DNA of 64,000 bases from Cubamyces lactineus (GCA_022376465.1 JACDTU010000003.1:1488001-1552000); one strand, 5' to 3'. Shown: positions 47,750 to 58,004, counted from the stretch's first letter. Notes: generated from the sequence alone by a model not told the origin. Numbers and translations are program-made.

Positions 47750-50700
47750 AGAACCGGCGTGCCTCGACGTCACGACCGCGTACTAAGGTCCGCCGTGTAA
47801 TAGTAGCGCGGACTTCTCGACAGTCTATGAGAATTCCGTTATCTATCCACGCGGACCTAAGCGTCGAAACGAAAGCCCTCATCGACACGGGAGCGGGAGA
47901 AGTATTCATGGACCACAGGTTTGCGAAAGAACACAACTTCCCGCTCAAATCGCTGAAAGCCCCGATCCGAGTATACAACGCTGACGGAACCAGGAATGAA
48001 GCAGGCGACATCAAGAAATGTGCAGTCCTTGAAATTGAAGCTGGGCGCCACCGACACATTGTGCGGTTCCTGATTACGTCGCTAGGAAAGGAACCAATCA
48101 TCCTGGGCCTGCCATGGCTGCAGCGCGTCAATGCCAACATCGACTTCACGAAAGGGACCCTCGATATCGACCCCGCCTGGGTGAACCGAACAATTGTGGA
48201 ACATCTGCGTGCAATGTGGTTCCCAGATCAAGACCCCTTCACCGGAAGACCCAAGCCAGTGGAAGAAGAACCGAACGAAGAAGCAAATGAAGAAGACGAA
48301 GACGCGACCGAGGAAGCATCGACCCAAGAACCAATCTACGAGAACATCGAACGAGTTACCCTCTCCGACGTGCACCCGGAAGAAGAACCCAACGACCAAG
48401 ATCTGCTGATAGCTTATCTTCGCGGAGAACACGAAGCCATGATAGCACCGCACGCGACAGAATGGCACGGAGATATGCCTCGACCCGGATCCCCCCTCAC
48501 CACGGAACACGACTACGAACCCACGAAGATTGGACCTGGACCCACCATCGGAAGAATCCGACGAGCCCCACAAGGACTTCGATTTGCAATTGCAGCCAAC
48601 GTCTGGATCCGAGCAAAGGTCAACCCCGCAATGGCACTCGCACAACAGCACCAAGCACAGGAAGAGAAGAAGACTTTCGAAGAGATGCTCCCCGAACCGT
48701 ACCGAGGATATGCCGCCATCTTTGAAAAGAAGGCGTCCGAACGATTCCCACCATCACGACCCTGGGACCTGGCCATTGAACTCAAGGAAGGCTTTACCCC
48801 GAAGGACTTCAAGCGATATCAACTCACGCCCAAGGAACTCGAAGCCGAGGAAGAATTCATCCGGGAGAACCTACGAAAAGGCTACATCCGACCCTCGAAC
48901 TCGCCGATGGCATCCCCATTCTTCTTCGTCGGCAAGAAGGACGGAACACTACGACCCTGCCAAGATTATCGATACCTCAACGAAGGAACCGTCCCCAACA
49001 AGTACCCACTACCGCTCATATCAGAATTGGTCGACAAGCTGCGCGGAGCGAAGGTTTTCTCCAAACTGGACCTCCGATCGGGATACAACAACGTCCGTAT
49101 CAAGGACGGTGATCAATGGAAGGCCGCCTTCCGAACCAGCAAAGGGCTATACGAACCAATGGTCATGTTCTTTGGACTGCGGAACTCCCCCTCGGCTTTT
49201 CAAGCTATGATGAACGCGATCTTTGCAGACATGATCGACGAAGGATGGGTAGTGATTTACATGGACGACATACTGATCTTTTCGGCAGACCTGGACGAAC
49301 ACCGAAGAAGGACCTTACGTGTCCTGGAACGACTCAAAGAACACGACCTCTACCTCAAGCTAGAGAAGTGCACATTCGATGCACCAGAAGTGGAGTATCT
49401 TGGAATGATCATCAGCGAGAACCGGATCTCCATGGACCCTATCAAGATAAAGGGAATACTCGACTGGCCAGAACCGACAACCGTCAAGGACGTTCGATCA
49501 TTCCTTGGATTCGGCAACTTTTACCGACGATTCATCGACCACTTCTCGGAGATCGCGCGACCACTCAACGCGCTCACCAAGAAAGACGCCAAATGGGAAT
49601 GGACAACGGAATGCCAGAAGGCCTTCGACATGCTGAAGCAACGATTCGCGACGGCCCCCGTGCTGCAAATGCCCGACATTAGCAAACCCTTTGTCGTCGA
49701 ATCCGACGCCTCACAATGGGCCACAGGGGCAGTACTCCGACAACGAGACGCCAACGGCGACCTGCACCCGTGCGCGTATCTATCAGAAGGATTCACCGAA
49801 GCGGAACGGAACTACGAAATCTATGACCGAGAACTACTTGGCATCATTCGAGCCCTGAAGGCCTGGCAACACTACCTCGAAGGATCAGGGCACCCGGTTA
49901 CGATCCTATCCGACCACAAGAACCTCACCTACTGGCGCAACCCGCAACAACTGAACAGACGACAAGCACGATGGGCCCTCTTTCTCTCCCAGTTCGACAT
50001 CCAACTCGTACATACCCCCGGCACGGCAATGGTACAATCGGATGCGCTATCCCGAAGACCCGATCACCGACAAGGATCAGAAGACGACAATACTGAACGA
50101 ACCATGCTACCTGACAACCTCTTCGTACGACTAGTGGACACCCGACTGGCACCGAGGTTCCGACACTTGGCCACGCAAGACAGACTCTTTTGCGACGCAC
50201 TTGCTGCCATCCAACACGACGGACCACCCCCGATCAGAAGTGCACTCACCGATTGGCAAGAACGAGACGGCTTAATCTTTTACAAGAACCGATGCTATGT
50301 ACCGGCCGACGAAGCCCTGCGACGAGACCTGATCAGTCAACACCACGACTCCCCGGCAGCCGGACACCCTGGGAAATTCAAGACTCTAGAACTGATACGA
50401 CGGTCATACTGGTGGCCCGGCATGTATGCCATGGTATCCCGATACGTCGAAGGCTGTGCCACGTGCCAGCAGAACAAGCCAAACACACACCCGACCACCC
50501 CGCCCCCACAACCAATCCCCGCTGACGATGTCACTCGGCCATTCCAGAACGTCACGATGGATCTCATCACCGATCTCCCCGAATCCCACGGCTACGATAG
50601 TATTCTGGTCGTGGTCGACCATGGCCTTACGAAGGGGGTGATTTTCGCACCATGCAAGAAGACGATCGACGCAATCGGCACAGCGGCGCTTTACCACCGG

Positions 50701-51594
50701 CATGTCTACCGACGCTTTGGACTACCCAGCAAGATCATATCCGACCGAGGGCCACAATTCGTATCCAACGTCACTCGCGAACTAGGAAGACTCTTAGGCA
50801 TCACCCTTTCCCCGTCTACCGCATATCACCCGCAGACCGACGGACAAACTGAACGAGCGAATCAAGAACTGGAAGTCTACCTCAGGATATTCTGCGAAGG
50901 CCGACCAGACGAATGGGCGGAACACCTTGTCGACGCAGAAGTCGCACACAATCAACGGACCCACTCAGCACGGAACGCATCACCATTCTACCTCATGATG
51001 GGGTACGAACCAACACTGATTCCTATCGCATACCCCAAGACCAACACCCCGACAGTACAAGAACGGCTAGTGAACCTCCAGAAGGCCCGAGACGAAGCCC
51101 TAGCAGCCCATGAGCTAGCCCGACACGTCATACGCGACAGGTTCAAGGGAAAGTTCGTCCAATTCAAGAAAGGACAGAAGGTCTGGCTCGAAGGGAAGAA
51201 CCTCAAGCTCGCTTACGCATCCCGGAAACTCGCACCCAAACGGGAAGGCCCCTTTGTCATCACCGAAGTACTTGGACCCGTGACCTATCGGCTGGAGCTG
51301 CCGAAACACTGGAAGGTACACCCCGTGTTCCACGCATGCCTCCTCACCCCATACAAGGAAAACGACACCCACGGACCGAACTACACGAGGCCACCACCTG
51401 ACCTTATCGACGGAGAAGAAGAATATGAGGTCGAAGCGATCGTCGGACACAAGACCACACGAGGCGGAATCCGCTACCAAATCAAGTGGAAAGGCTACTC
51501 CAGCGCCGAGAACACATGGGAACCCGAGCCCGCTCTAATTCCGAACGCCAAGGAAATCCTCCAACGGTATAAAAGAGCGAAGAAGCTGCTGTAA
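47746..51594 (+). CDS. pol: retrotransposon Pol: protease, RT, RNase H, integrase, chromodomain
   Basis: 1,282 codons in the -1 frame relative to gag; there is no true ATG at its beginning, so it is read as a Gag-Pol fusion. Aspartic protease: ALIDTGAG (catalytic Asp at about residue 47). Reverse transcriptase: FSKLDLRSGYNNVRI, PMVMFFGLRNSPSAFQ and the YMDD box at residues 505-508. RNase H: VVESDASQWATGAVL (Asp 654) and LLGIIRALKAWQHYL. Integrase: an HHCC zinc region (QHHDSPAAGHPGKFKTLELI ... CATCQ) and catalytic D939, D1000 and E1036, an exact D-35-E spacing. A GPY/F-like segment (GPFVITEVLGPVTYRLELP) follows, then a chromodomain from about 1224 (EYEVEAIVGHKTTRGGIRYQIKWKGYSSAENTWEPE). No stop or frameshift damage is seen. 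Confidence 0.96.
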   Translation: MKNRRASTSRPRTKVRRVIVARTSRQSMRIPLSIHADLSVETKALIDTGAGEVFMDHRFAKEHNFPLKSLKAPIRVYNADGTRNEAGDIKKCAVLEIEAGRHRHIVRFLITSLGKEPIILGLPWLQRVNANIDFTKGTLDIDPAWVNRTIVEHLRAMWFPDQDPFTGRPKPVEEEPNEEANEEDEDATEEASTQEPIYENIERVTLSDVHPEEEPNDQDLLIAYLRGEHEAMIAPHATEWHGDMPRPGSPLTTEHDYEPTKIGPGPTIGRIRRAPQGLRFAIAANVWIRAKVNPAMALAQQHQAQEEKKTFEEMLPEPYRGYAAIFEKKASERFPPSRPWDLAIELKEGFTPKDFKRYQLTPKELEAEEEFIRENLRKGYIRPSNSPMASPFFFVGKKDGTLRPCQDYRYLNEGTVPNKYPLPLISELVDKLRGAKVFSKLDLRSGYNNVRIKDGDQWKAAFRTSKGLYEPMVMFFGLRNSPSAFQAMMNAIFADMIDEGWVVIYMDDILIFSADLDEHRRRTLRVLERLKEHDLYLKLEKCTFDAPEVEYLGMIISENRISMDPIKIKGILDWPEPTTVKDVRSFLGFGNFYRRFIDHFSEIARPLNALTKKDAKWEWTTECQKAFDMLKQRFATAPVLQMPDISKPFVVESDASQWATGAVLRQRDANGDLHPCAYLSEGFTEAERNYEIYDRELLGIIRALKAWQHYLEGSGHPVTILSDHKNLTYWRNPQQLNRRQARWALFLSQFDIQLVHTPGTAMVQSDALSRRPDHRQGSEDDNTERTMLPDNLFVRLVDTRLAPRFRHLATQDRLFCDALAAIQHDGPPPIRSALTDWQERDGLIFYKNRCYVPADEALRRDLISQHHDSPAAGHPGKFKTLELIRRSYWWPGMYAMVSRYVEGCATCQQNKPNTHPTTPPPQPIPADDVTRPFQNVTMDLITDLPESHGYDSILVVVDHGLTKGVIFAPCKKTIDAIGTAALYHRHVYRRFGLPSKIISDRGPQFVSNVTRELGRLLGITLSPSTAYHPQTDGQTERANQELEVYLRIFCEGRPDEWAEHLVDAEVAHNQRTHSARNASPFYLMMGYEPTLIPIAYPKTNTPTVQERLVNLQKARDEALAAHELARHVIRDRFKGKFVQFKKGQKVWLEGKNLKLAYASRKLAPKREGPFVITEVLGPVTYRLELPKHWKVHPVFHACLLTPYKENDTHGPNYTRPPPDLIDGEEEYEVEAIVGHKTTRGGIRYQIKWKGYSSAENTWEPEPALIPNAKEILQRYKRAKKLL

Positions 51595-51600
51595 TCTGCA

Positions 51601-51759
51601 ATGCTCTCTCTCGCCATCCTCTTCGCCATCTACTGCCTCACCCTCCTCGCTATCACCCTCCTCTTTCTCTGGTATATCCTCCGCGACCTCTTCAACCGCA
51701 TCATCGAGCACACTCTCCACAGCCGTGACTACCCATCCCGATCAGCGTGGGGATCGTGA
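51601..51759 (+). CDS. small hydrophobic ORF A of the retrotransposon
   Basis: 52 aa, ATG six nucleotides after the pol TAA. The N-terminal two thirds form one strong transmembrane helix (MLSLAILFAIYCLTLLAITL then LFLWYIL) followed by RDLFNRIIEHTL, an amphipathic basic segment. It looks like a single-pass small membrane peptide. There is no homologue that I recognise. Its position directly after pol in an otherwise intact element argues that it is translated, but the mechanism is unknown. Confidence 0.55.
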   Translation: MLSLAILFAIYCLTLLAITLLFLWYILRDLFNRIIEHTLHSRDYPSRSAWGS

Positions 51760-51764
51760 AGCCC

Positions 51765-51953
51765 ATGATCGTCGCGCTCTTCACCTGCATGACCCTCGGC
51801 TACCTCCTTGCCCTTGCCTTCATCGCCACTCACCTGCGCCTCTCCATCAACATCCTCGAAATTGCTCTCGAACACCGCGACCCTCTCGACCCCGCAAACG
51901 ACAAGCTCGACCAGGCCGACCGCACCCTCAATAACTCCAGCTGGGACGAGTAG
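51765..51953 (+). CDS. small hydrophobic ORF B of the retrotransposon
   Basis: 62 aa, ATG five nucleotides after the stop of ORF A. It starts MIVALFTCMTLGYLLALAFI, a transmembrane helix, then ATHLRLSINILEIALEHRDP and a polar acidic C-terminus. Size and layout resemble ORF A without clear sequence identity, so the two could be partner membrane peptides. The stop TAG is separated from the next ATG by one base. Confidence 0.55.
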   Translation: MIVALFTCMTLGYLLALAFIATHLRLSINILEIALEHRDPLDPANDKLDQADRTLNNSSWDE

Positions 51954-51954
51954 A

Positions 51955-52989
51955 ATGGGCCGCCCCCTCTATAGCACCCAAGTCGCTGACGACAATGCAA
52001 GCGACCAGGAAAACCAACAGCCGCTACCCATTCCTCCCCCACTCGCCAGACGCCTCTCGTCGCCTCCACCGGAATACACCTCCAGGTCACCATCGCCCGC
52101 CTCCTCGACATCGGACCTCAGCACGGTTGGGGTCGAAGACTCTCATCTGGTAGACCACTCCCGGCACCCCGACGTCAACCAGTTGCTCCGTGCGCTCCTC
52201 ACCAACCCTACCCCAGTCGTCAATGCCACCGAGCGAGGCTTGCAGTACTTCCTTAGAGAGTATCGATGCCTCTACAACGAGCAACGGGAACTGGACGCAC
52301 TGGAAGGGAACCTTGTTGACGCAGCTGACATCGCAGAGGACGCTCTAGACGCTCTTCACGAGGCGTTTGGTGAAGAAGAGGAGCAACGGCAAGTCTCGGA
52401 CTACGACGTCGCAGAACGGCAGGCGCGCGCCCTCGAAAACGTCGGGCACCATGCCCACGAGTTACGGAGGTTGGCAAGACACTCTTTGAACACCACTCGA
52501 CGGCTCGCCCGGACCACACGCACGTGGAGGAACTTCCTCATACAAACATTTGAACTCCCCGCATTCCGTGCAAGGATGGCGCCACTGGCCTCGGTCATCA
52601 ACGACGCGGCCCCACCTCCTGGAGAACTCCCAGCTGCGGCAAGAAGAGTGCCTGGCGAAGCCCGACGCCAAGGGACCTATCTGCCCTTGTTCCACACCAG
52701 AGTCTCCGCAGGAAGCCGTCGGCCCCGTGATCCATCCCCCGACGAGCGTAACGTAAGAGCTCGAAGAGACACCTCGCCCGCCCCAATGGACGCTTCGCCA
52801 GCTCGACCTGAGTCCCCGCCGTCCCTCCACCCTGTTGGCCGCAGCTGCCTAGTCTGTGGGTCACCCGATCACGAGTACCTGTGGTGCCGAGACTGGCGAT
52901 GTGTCTGGTGTCGCGCCACCGCCCCTGGCCATCACCCGTGGGAGTGCCCGCTACGCCCAGAAGACATGGACGAGCGGTTTACGAGTTGA
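51955..52989 (+). CDS. ORF C of the retrotransposon: helical protein with zinc-knuckle-like C-terminus
   Basis: 344 aa beginning MGRPLYSTQVADDNASDQEN. Residues about 1-60 are Ser/Pro-rich. A long helical region follows (LLRALLTNPTPVVNATERGL, LYNEQRELDALEGNLVDAADIAEDALDALHEAF, AERQARALENVGHHAHELRRLARHSLNTTRRLARTTRTWRNFL). The C-terminus has a CX2CX4HX4C knuckle, CLVCGSPDHEYLWC, then CVWCRATAPGHHPWEC, a second Cys/His cluster. A nucleocapsid- or matrix-like role is conceivable. It ends 49 bases before the 3' LTR. Not part of canonical Ty3/gypsy elements and not recognised by me. Confidence 0.7.
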   Translation: MGRPLYSTQVADDNASDQENQQPLPIPPPLARRLSSPPPEYTSRSPSPASSTSDLSTVGVEDSHLVDHSRHPDVNQLLRALLTNPTPVVNATERGLQYFLREYRCLYNEQRELDALEGNLVDAADIAEDALDALHEAFGEEEEQRQVSDYDVAERQARALENVGHHAHELRRLARHSLNTTRRLARTTRTWRNFLIQTFELPAFRARMAPLASVINDAAPPPGELPAAARRVPGEARRQGTYLPLFHTRVSAGSRRPRDPSPDERNVRARRDTSPAPMDASPARPESPPSLHPVGRSCLVCGSPDHEYLWCRDWRCVWCRATAPGHHPWECPLRPEDMDERFTS

Positions 52990-53027
52990 GCTGGATATTC
53001 CGCTGGTGGAACAGCGTAGAAGCATAC

Positions 53028-53035
53028 AAAGGGGG
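53028..53035 (+). promoter_or_regulatory. polypurine tract
   Basis: AAAGGGGG, three bases before the 3' LTR, in the position where plus-strand DNA synthesis is primed in LTR retroelements. Confidence 0.7.
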
Positions 53036-53038
53036 TAA

Positions 53039-53447
53039 TGTTACGACGCTCACTGTGTCACGGTCACCCAGTTTCCTTTTCCTCTCTCTCTCCCTCGTGC
53101 CTCCGTTATGCCACGTCATCCTTTCCCATGCCACGTCACCCCTTTCCCACCGGTTCACACGGCTGTTGTATTACTACCCTATCACCTTCCGCCACGTCAT
53201 CGCCACATCATCTGTACTCCCAGCCCTGACTCTACGTAGTTATACTGGACTCTCACGGTACGTGGCGCCGACGTGTCCATGTCTCTCTTCCTGTATTTAA
53301 GACCAGAGGATCCACTCGGGATCCTCAGCTCGACCTGGTTATCCATTGCCTATTCCTCTGAACCTCTACTCGACTCGAACTACTGGAGACCTCTGGTCCG
53401 ATCCCTAGGACGTCGCTCGCCGTGACCGATCTAGGCTCGTCGTAACA
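53039..53447 (+). repeat. 3' long terminal repeat
   Basis: 409 bp. Identical by eye to the 5' LTR except that it has one rather than two copies of TACGTGGCGCC (53259-53269). Same TGTTACGACG/CGTCGTAACA ends. Confidence 0.97.
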
Positions 53448-53452
53448 CATAA

Positions 53453-54152
53453 CAGTATGTGATATATTTGTTATTGTGTAGTATTTTCCTCACATAAACT
53501 GCAATGTTTACATGGATCAATATCATATAACAAGCACATGGAAAACAACACAATATCTGAACGTGTGAAGTAATAATGTCATATATGGGTTGTATACATG
53601 TAAGTGCATATTGTTAAATCATGTGCCATGTTAAAAACAAAGACCAACATATATTTACATATCATGTATGGTGATTATAGGGTTGCTAATGTGATCAAGA
53701 CATCACATTCAAATTGCATCCACAGATATACAACCTTAGTATCTCATAACTATCTGTCGTGCAACATACACGACTTGCTTGCTACCAGTTCTGATCAAAT
53801 CTATTGCCATTACCACTGAGTAGTTGTGTCCAGACCAAGAACATGTATTGCATAATGACGATTAGTAAGTGTTTCGATCAGCACTATTACATGAACTGAG
53901 CACTGATGTGACACAATTTCAGATCACTGATACATGAGGAGTATGTTACTCATGCTGATTTTCTCAGACTCCTCATGACTCAATAATCTGATGCTGGGTG
54001 ACAAAAACAGAATTACGTGGAGGCTGCGAGGGGTTCCAGAGCAAAGAACAAATATTTATGATTGTTTACATATGTTGACACATTAACACGTATATATAAT
54101 GTGTTGTGCACTCACAGTCCTTCAGTCTCCTACACTTGATATATCGTCCACC
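53453..54152. other. AT-rich intergenic right flank
   Basis: About 700 bases of AT-rich sequence continuing the spacer interrupted by the retrotransposon. It leads into the promoter of the MYND-finger gene. No further feature was recognised. Confidence 0.45.
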
Positions 54153-54991
54153 ATGTCATCTCTCTACACCCCCACTAACCAGTCAATGCTTCTGGCTGGT
54201 TTACCTGCTTGCATCGTTTGTGGTTCTGCAAGTGTTCTTCGATGTGCACTATGCCAGAATGGGCCTGCATTTTGTTCAGCCAATCATTATCGATCAGTAA
54301 GCAATGTCATAACATGTATCTGCAGCTGTTTGACAGTTAACAACCTTATACCAGTATTGGACAGTGCATAGAGCAGAATGTCAACCGTCGATCGTACCGC
54401 CTGCAAGCTCATCTGCCATCGTTCCCCACGTCGCTACCCCGATTGTGAAGGTCGAACCACCAAACAATATTACGTCTCCGCCGGTCAGTCCCGCTCAGAA
54501 TGAACGCACCGTCCTGGTGTATGTACTTGAGGCTCATAAGGGTACGTCACGTAGTAAACATATAGAAGCCGGTGATATATTATACTAACACAATATGTTA
54601 TGTGATAGATCATGCGACCTATGCCTCAGTCAAGTGGTTTCAAGGAGGTCAACTCGATCAACGACTTACACGCCCAGTCATCGACATTCGCAAGTACTTC
54701 CCGAATGGGAGTGCGTCGAATCTAGTGCACTACGACACATCCCGCGCCATACTCCAGATGCCGTATGAGGTACACTATTGTCCGCTCTCGTTCATATCGC
54801 GTTCGCATTGCAATGTCGCTATCATGAACCTCACGTCGTCGCCTAGCGAGTCTCCTTGTTATTGGCCGGGTACTGTTATTGTCGCGAAGTACTCGTCGCC
54901 GTACTGCGATGGGTACACCGATTTTAGCGCAGCAGACATTAGAAACATTCGTGCATACTTCCGCTACTTCCGATGGCCTTCACATCATTAG
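54153..54991 (+). CDS. MYND-type zinc-finger protein with C-terminal domain of unknown function
   Basis: Starts MSSLYTPTNQSMLLAGLPACI at 54153. The first exon gives CIVCGSASVLRCALCQNGPAFCSANHYRS and the next gives HRAECQ, together a C-C-C-C-C-H-H-C pattern of the MYND family. A Pro/Ser linker follows (IVKVEPPNNITSPPVSP), then TVLVYVLEAHKGDHATYASVKWF, DIRKYFPNG, and CYWPGTVIVAKYSSPYCDGYTDFSAADIRNI, the hydrophobic core of an unnamed domain found after MYND fingers in mushrooms. The last intron (from 54542) is in phase. The junction near 54297/54364 does not close in phase with any GT-AG pair I can find, so the copy may be mutated or my boundary wrong. Confidence 0.5.
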
Positions 54992-56039
54992 ATACTTGAT
55001 TTGTATTACTCATTCTATCAGTCTCTTCCTAGTGGAAGATATCTCTCCGTGATTACATTCGCATACGACACACATGTACGCCAGTGCTTGATATATAAAC
55101 AATGCATCATACCAACTCCGCACTATAGACGTCGGTGATCACTGATATTACATTGCTTGGTGTCGAGGATACATATTCAATACGACAACATTCTGTCACA
55201 GGATGATGACACGTCCAATACATGCGGTCATACGCACGAACACACGAAAAGGAATAAACGCAGACATGCCAGTACAACCTGACATCATTGATCGTCGAAC
55301 AATGTACACAGATCGGGGACTAGGAAGGTAGAGACGTACAGGTTGAACAACCAACACATCAACACATACCAAGACAAGACGGTCATGGGAAAGAAGAACC
55401 GGTCATTGACAAGCAGCATCGGGGACAGTGGTTACGAGCTCATACTCGAGAGATACTAGGATATCAAGTATTAGCTATCAACGACGAACATCAGCCAAGA
55501 GAGCGATAACGCACCAGTACTAACAATCAGATATGAGGACCGTTGCGGTATGGTCACGTGACGTATATTGGAAAAGTCGAGTTGACATACCGTCCATGAA
55601 ATCCTATTGGAGATGCGAGCGTCAAGACGCCGACATGCCACTATCGAGACACATCAGCAAATATAAAGAAGGGGGACGGGGAACTATCATGGTGCGTACG
55701 AGCTACCTGACGGTGAGGACATACCAAATTAACGTGTATAACCCCCGTCTACAACTCCACTCGGCATGGCCGACAATGTCGAACTATCGAACGCGGACGG
55801 ATAATGATTGGTGTGGAACAATAAGTCAAAGTGATCGCATTTCAGGGAGATGAGCAGTACGCCACAACTTACGAAGGAACGGGTCTACGTTTGTTGAGCA
55901 CGTAAGTCACCGTGGCAAGTTCGGAACATAACAAATCGTGGAAGCAAAGAGACGAAGGAATCAAATGAGATTATGACAAGGATGAGGGGGTCGAACGGTG
56001 ATGCGCATGTTGCCTGCCTAGGCTCAGAAGAACAAACTC

Positions 56040-57700
56040 GCACCTTCGCTAACTGCGCCCTCCAGCTGCCTCTTGTGCTAGCAGCCCTCGCGCGAAGGCT
56101 CTCCCTCTAATGTACTGTCTGGCGAAGCCTCTGCTCCCTCTCATGCGACTCTGCAACTCCCCTCAGTGACTTCCCCTTTGCATCTCTCTTCCATCCTGGT
56201 CTGGCGCATCACGCGAACACATCCTATTCCCTTGCGAGCACACTACTCCTCCCGCAAAGACACTGCTCCTCCTGCGAAGCCACCACCCCTCCCGCGAACA
56301 CTCTGCATCACTTGCGAGCTGCCTACCCTCCTTGACAGGCTATAGCAAGCCAGCGAAAGTCAGCGAAGATGGCGCTACATCATTTGCGAGCCACCCTCAA
56401 GCCGACAGGGATGTGCTAGAGCGTGGCACACTTGCTAGCCTCGCGGTGCACTTAGTGCACTCACACGGTGATGCGCATGGTGCCGGTCCAGAGTCAGAGC
56501 AGAGGGCTATCGCTGCGGTGTCTCCCCTCCTTTCCGCGGCGGTCTCATCTACACCTTTGCCAGTCGCGACCTCGCGCAACTCTTCGCACGTCCGCGGGAC
56601 CCTTTGCACACACCTGGAGCACTCGCGCCTGCGCTCTTGGACTCCTGTGGATCTGCACTCCCCTCCCCCTGCCCTCGCGGATGTGTTGTGCCCAGCTACG
56701 GACCGTATCGGCCGACGGAAACAATGCGGAATGGCGCCATATGGTGCAAGAGGTAGAGCAGAGCCTATAGGAGGCTGCGGAGAGGTCGCGTGGCGAGCTG
56801 GCCCCGCGATGAGGCCAGGCGGCCTCGCCAAGACTTGATGGACTGTAGCACAGCATCCCCCCCCTCCAGAGTCGAGTACCATACGCTCCTCCCTCCGAGG
56901 GCTGGCGGAGAGAGAACTTCGCCCCTTCCCCACCAGACCACACATCCCCACTTCCCTTCACTACTGCTAGAGTCTTTCAGCTGCAATCCTTCTTCTGTAC
57001 ACACGTCCTCTGCTAATCTATAACTTGACACCTTACGAATCTTTGGCCTGCGACTGCGAGCCCTGCGACTGTGAACCCTGCAACAGCGAACCCTGCGACT
57101 GCGAACTGTGAAGACAGCAAACCCCCAAAGCCTGCGAAACCTGCGAAACCCTGCGAGTTCAGAGTGCGAAGTTGCGAGTGCTACGTCTGCAGGATTGTGG
57201 GAGTTTGTGTAAAAGCTAGCTGCGTTCCCCTCCTTTCCTTCATATACTCTGCGACTGCTGCGAACCTGCCAACCACGAACCTGCGAAGCTTGCAACTGCG
57301 AAGTCTGCGAAGACACGAAGACGTGAAGCCTGTGGATTGCAAGGCTAGCAGTGCTCCCCTCCTTCCCTTTCCATCCAGCGAACCTGCGACATCCTCTCCC
57401 ATCCTCTCCCATCTCTGTACCCTTTGCGAGGTTGGACAATACAGATGCCCTTCCCCCATACCCTTAGGGTCTCTCACTTGTGATATTTACGACCTTGCGA
57501 AATCTGCGAACTTGCGAACTGCGAAACTGCGAACTGCGAACTGCGAACCCTTGCGAACTGCGAACTGCGAACCCTTGCGACGACCTTGCGAAGATCTGCG
57601 AAACCACTTAGCTGCGAAACGGCGTGAAGCCACGAGGACAGACTCCGCGAAAAGTTTGCGAAACCGCGTGTTGCGAAAACCTGCGAAACTCCGCGACATT
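56040..57700. repeat. dispersed GCGAA/GCGAC short-repeat field
   Basis: Dozens of units such as CTGCGAA, TTGCGAA, CTGCGAC and CAGCGAA recur at irregular 8-15 base spacing, densest at 57040-57700 where CCTGCGAA and AACTGCGAA are nearly tandem. The 308-codon frame over 57071-57997 is produced by this repetition (ANPATANP, LRTANCEPLRTANCEPLR). Confidence 0.7.
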
Positions 57701-58004
57701 GGCGAAATCGACAGCCCGCGCTCCTCTCCCCTTGTCCCCTTCCCCCTTTCTCCTTCCCCGTGTATCCGCGAACCCTTTCCCTGCGCTCTCGCCAGCGTCG
57801 CGTCCTTCGCAAAGGCCAGCCAACCCTCTCTACCCACTCCCTTTGGTCCTAGGCTTTGCTACGGTTCGCGCCAGTCACAGGGCACCCGACTCCAACCTCC
57901 CTTCTCCTTCGCGTCCTTTCCCCTCTCCCCCGCCAGCAGGCCTCGACCTACAAAGGCTCTCGGCCCGAGTAGTATCCTTCCCTTACGGGTGGGTTAGACG
58001 CTTC

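Larger units (their letters stand above)
45791..53452 (+). mobile_element. complete Ty3/gypsy chromovirus with target duplication
   Basis: LTR retrotransposon of about 7.65 kb (45796-53447) flanked by the 5-bp target duplication CATAA (45791-45795 and 53448-53452). Internal order: LTR, candidate primer site, gag, a -1 frameshift site, pol with protease-RT-RNase H-integrase-chromodomain, three extra ORFs, polypurine tract, LTR. The LTRs are identical apart from one 11-bp unit and all frames are open, so the insertion is very recent and probably was active. Order RT before integrase and a C-terminal chromodomain place it in the Ty3/gypsy chromoviruses. Confidence 0.96.

Noticed and set aside
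47786..47822. stem TCCGC/GCGGA as frameshift stimulator
   Set aside because: It begins about 40 nt after the heptamer, too far for a standard stimulator; the CGGCG/CGCCG stem is better placed.
49116..49682. 188-codon ORF inside pol
   Set aside because: Alternative frame of the reverse transcriptase region without any motif.
56397..57439. minus-strand ORFs of 184 and 224 codons
   Set aside because: Same repeat field read in reverse; they overlap each other in different frames without a domain.
57071..57997. 308-codon plus-strand ORF
   Set aside because: Produced by GCGAA-type repeats and pyrimidine tracts; no protein-like organisation and no splice or start context.
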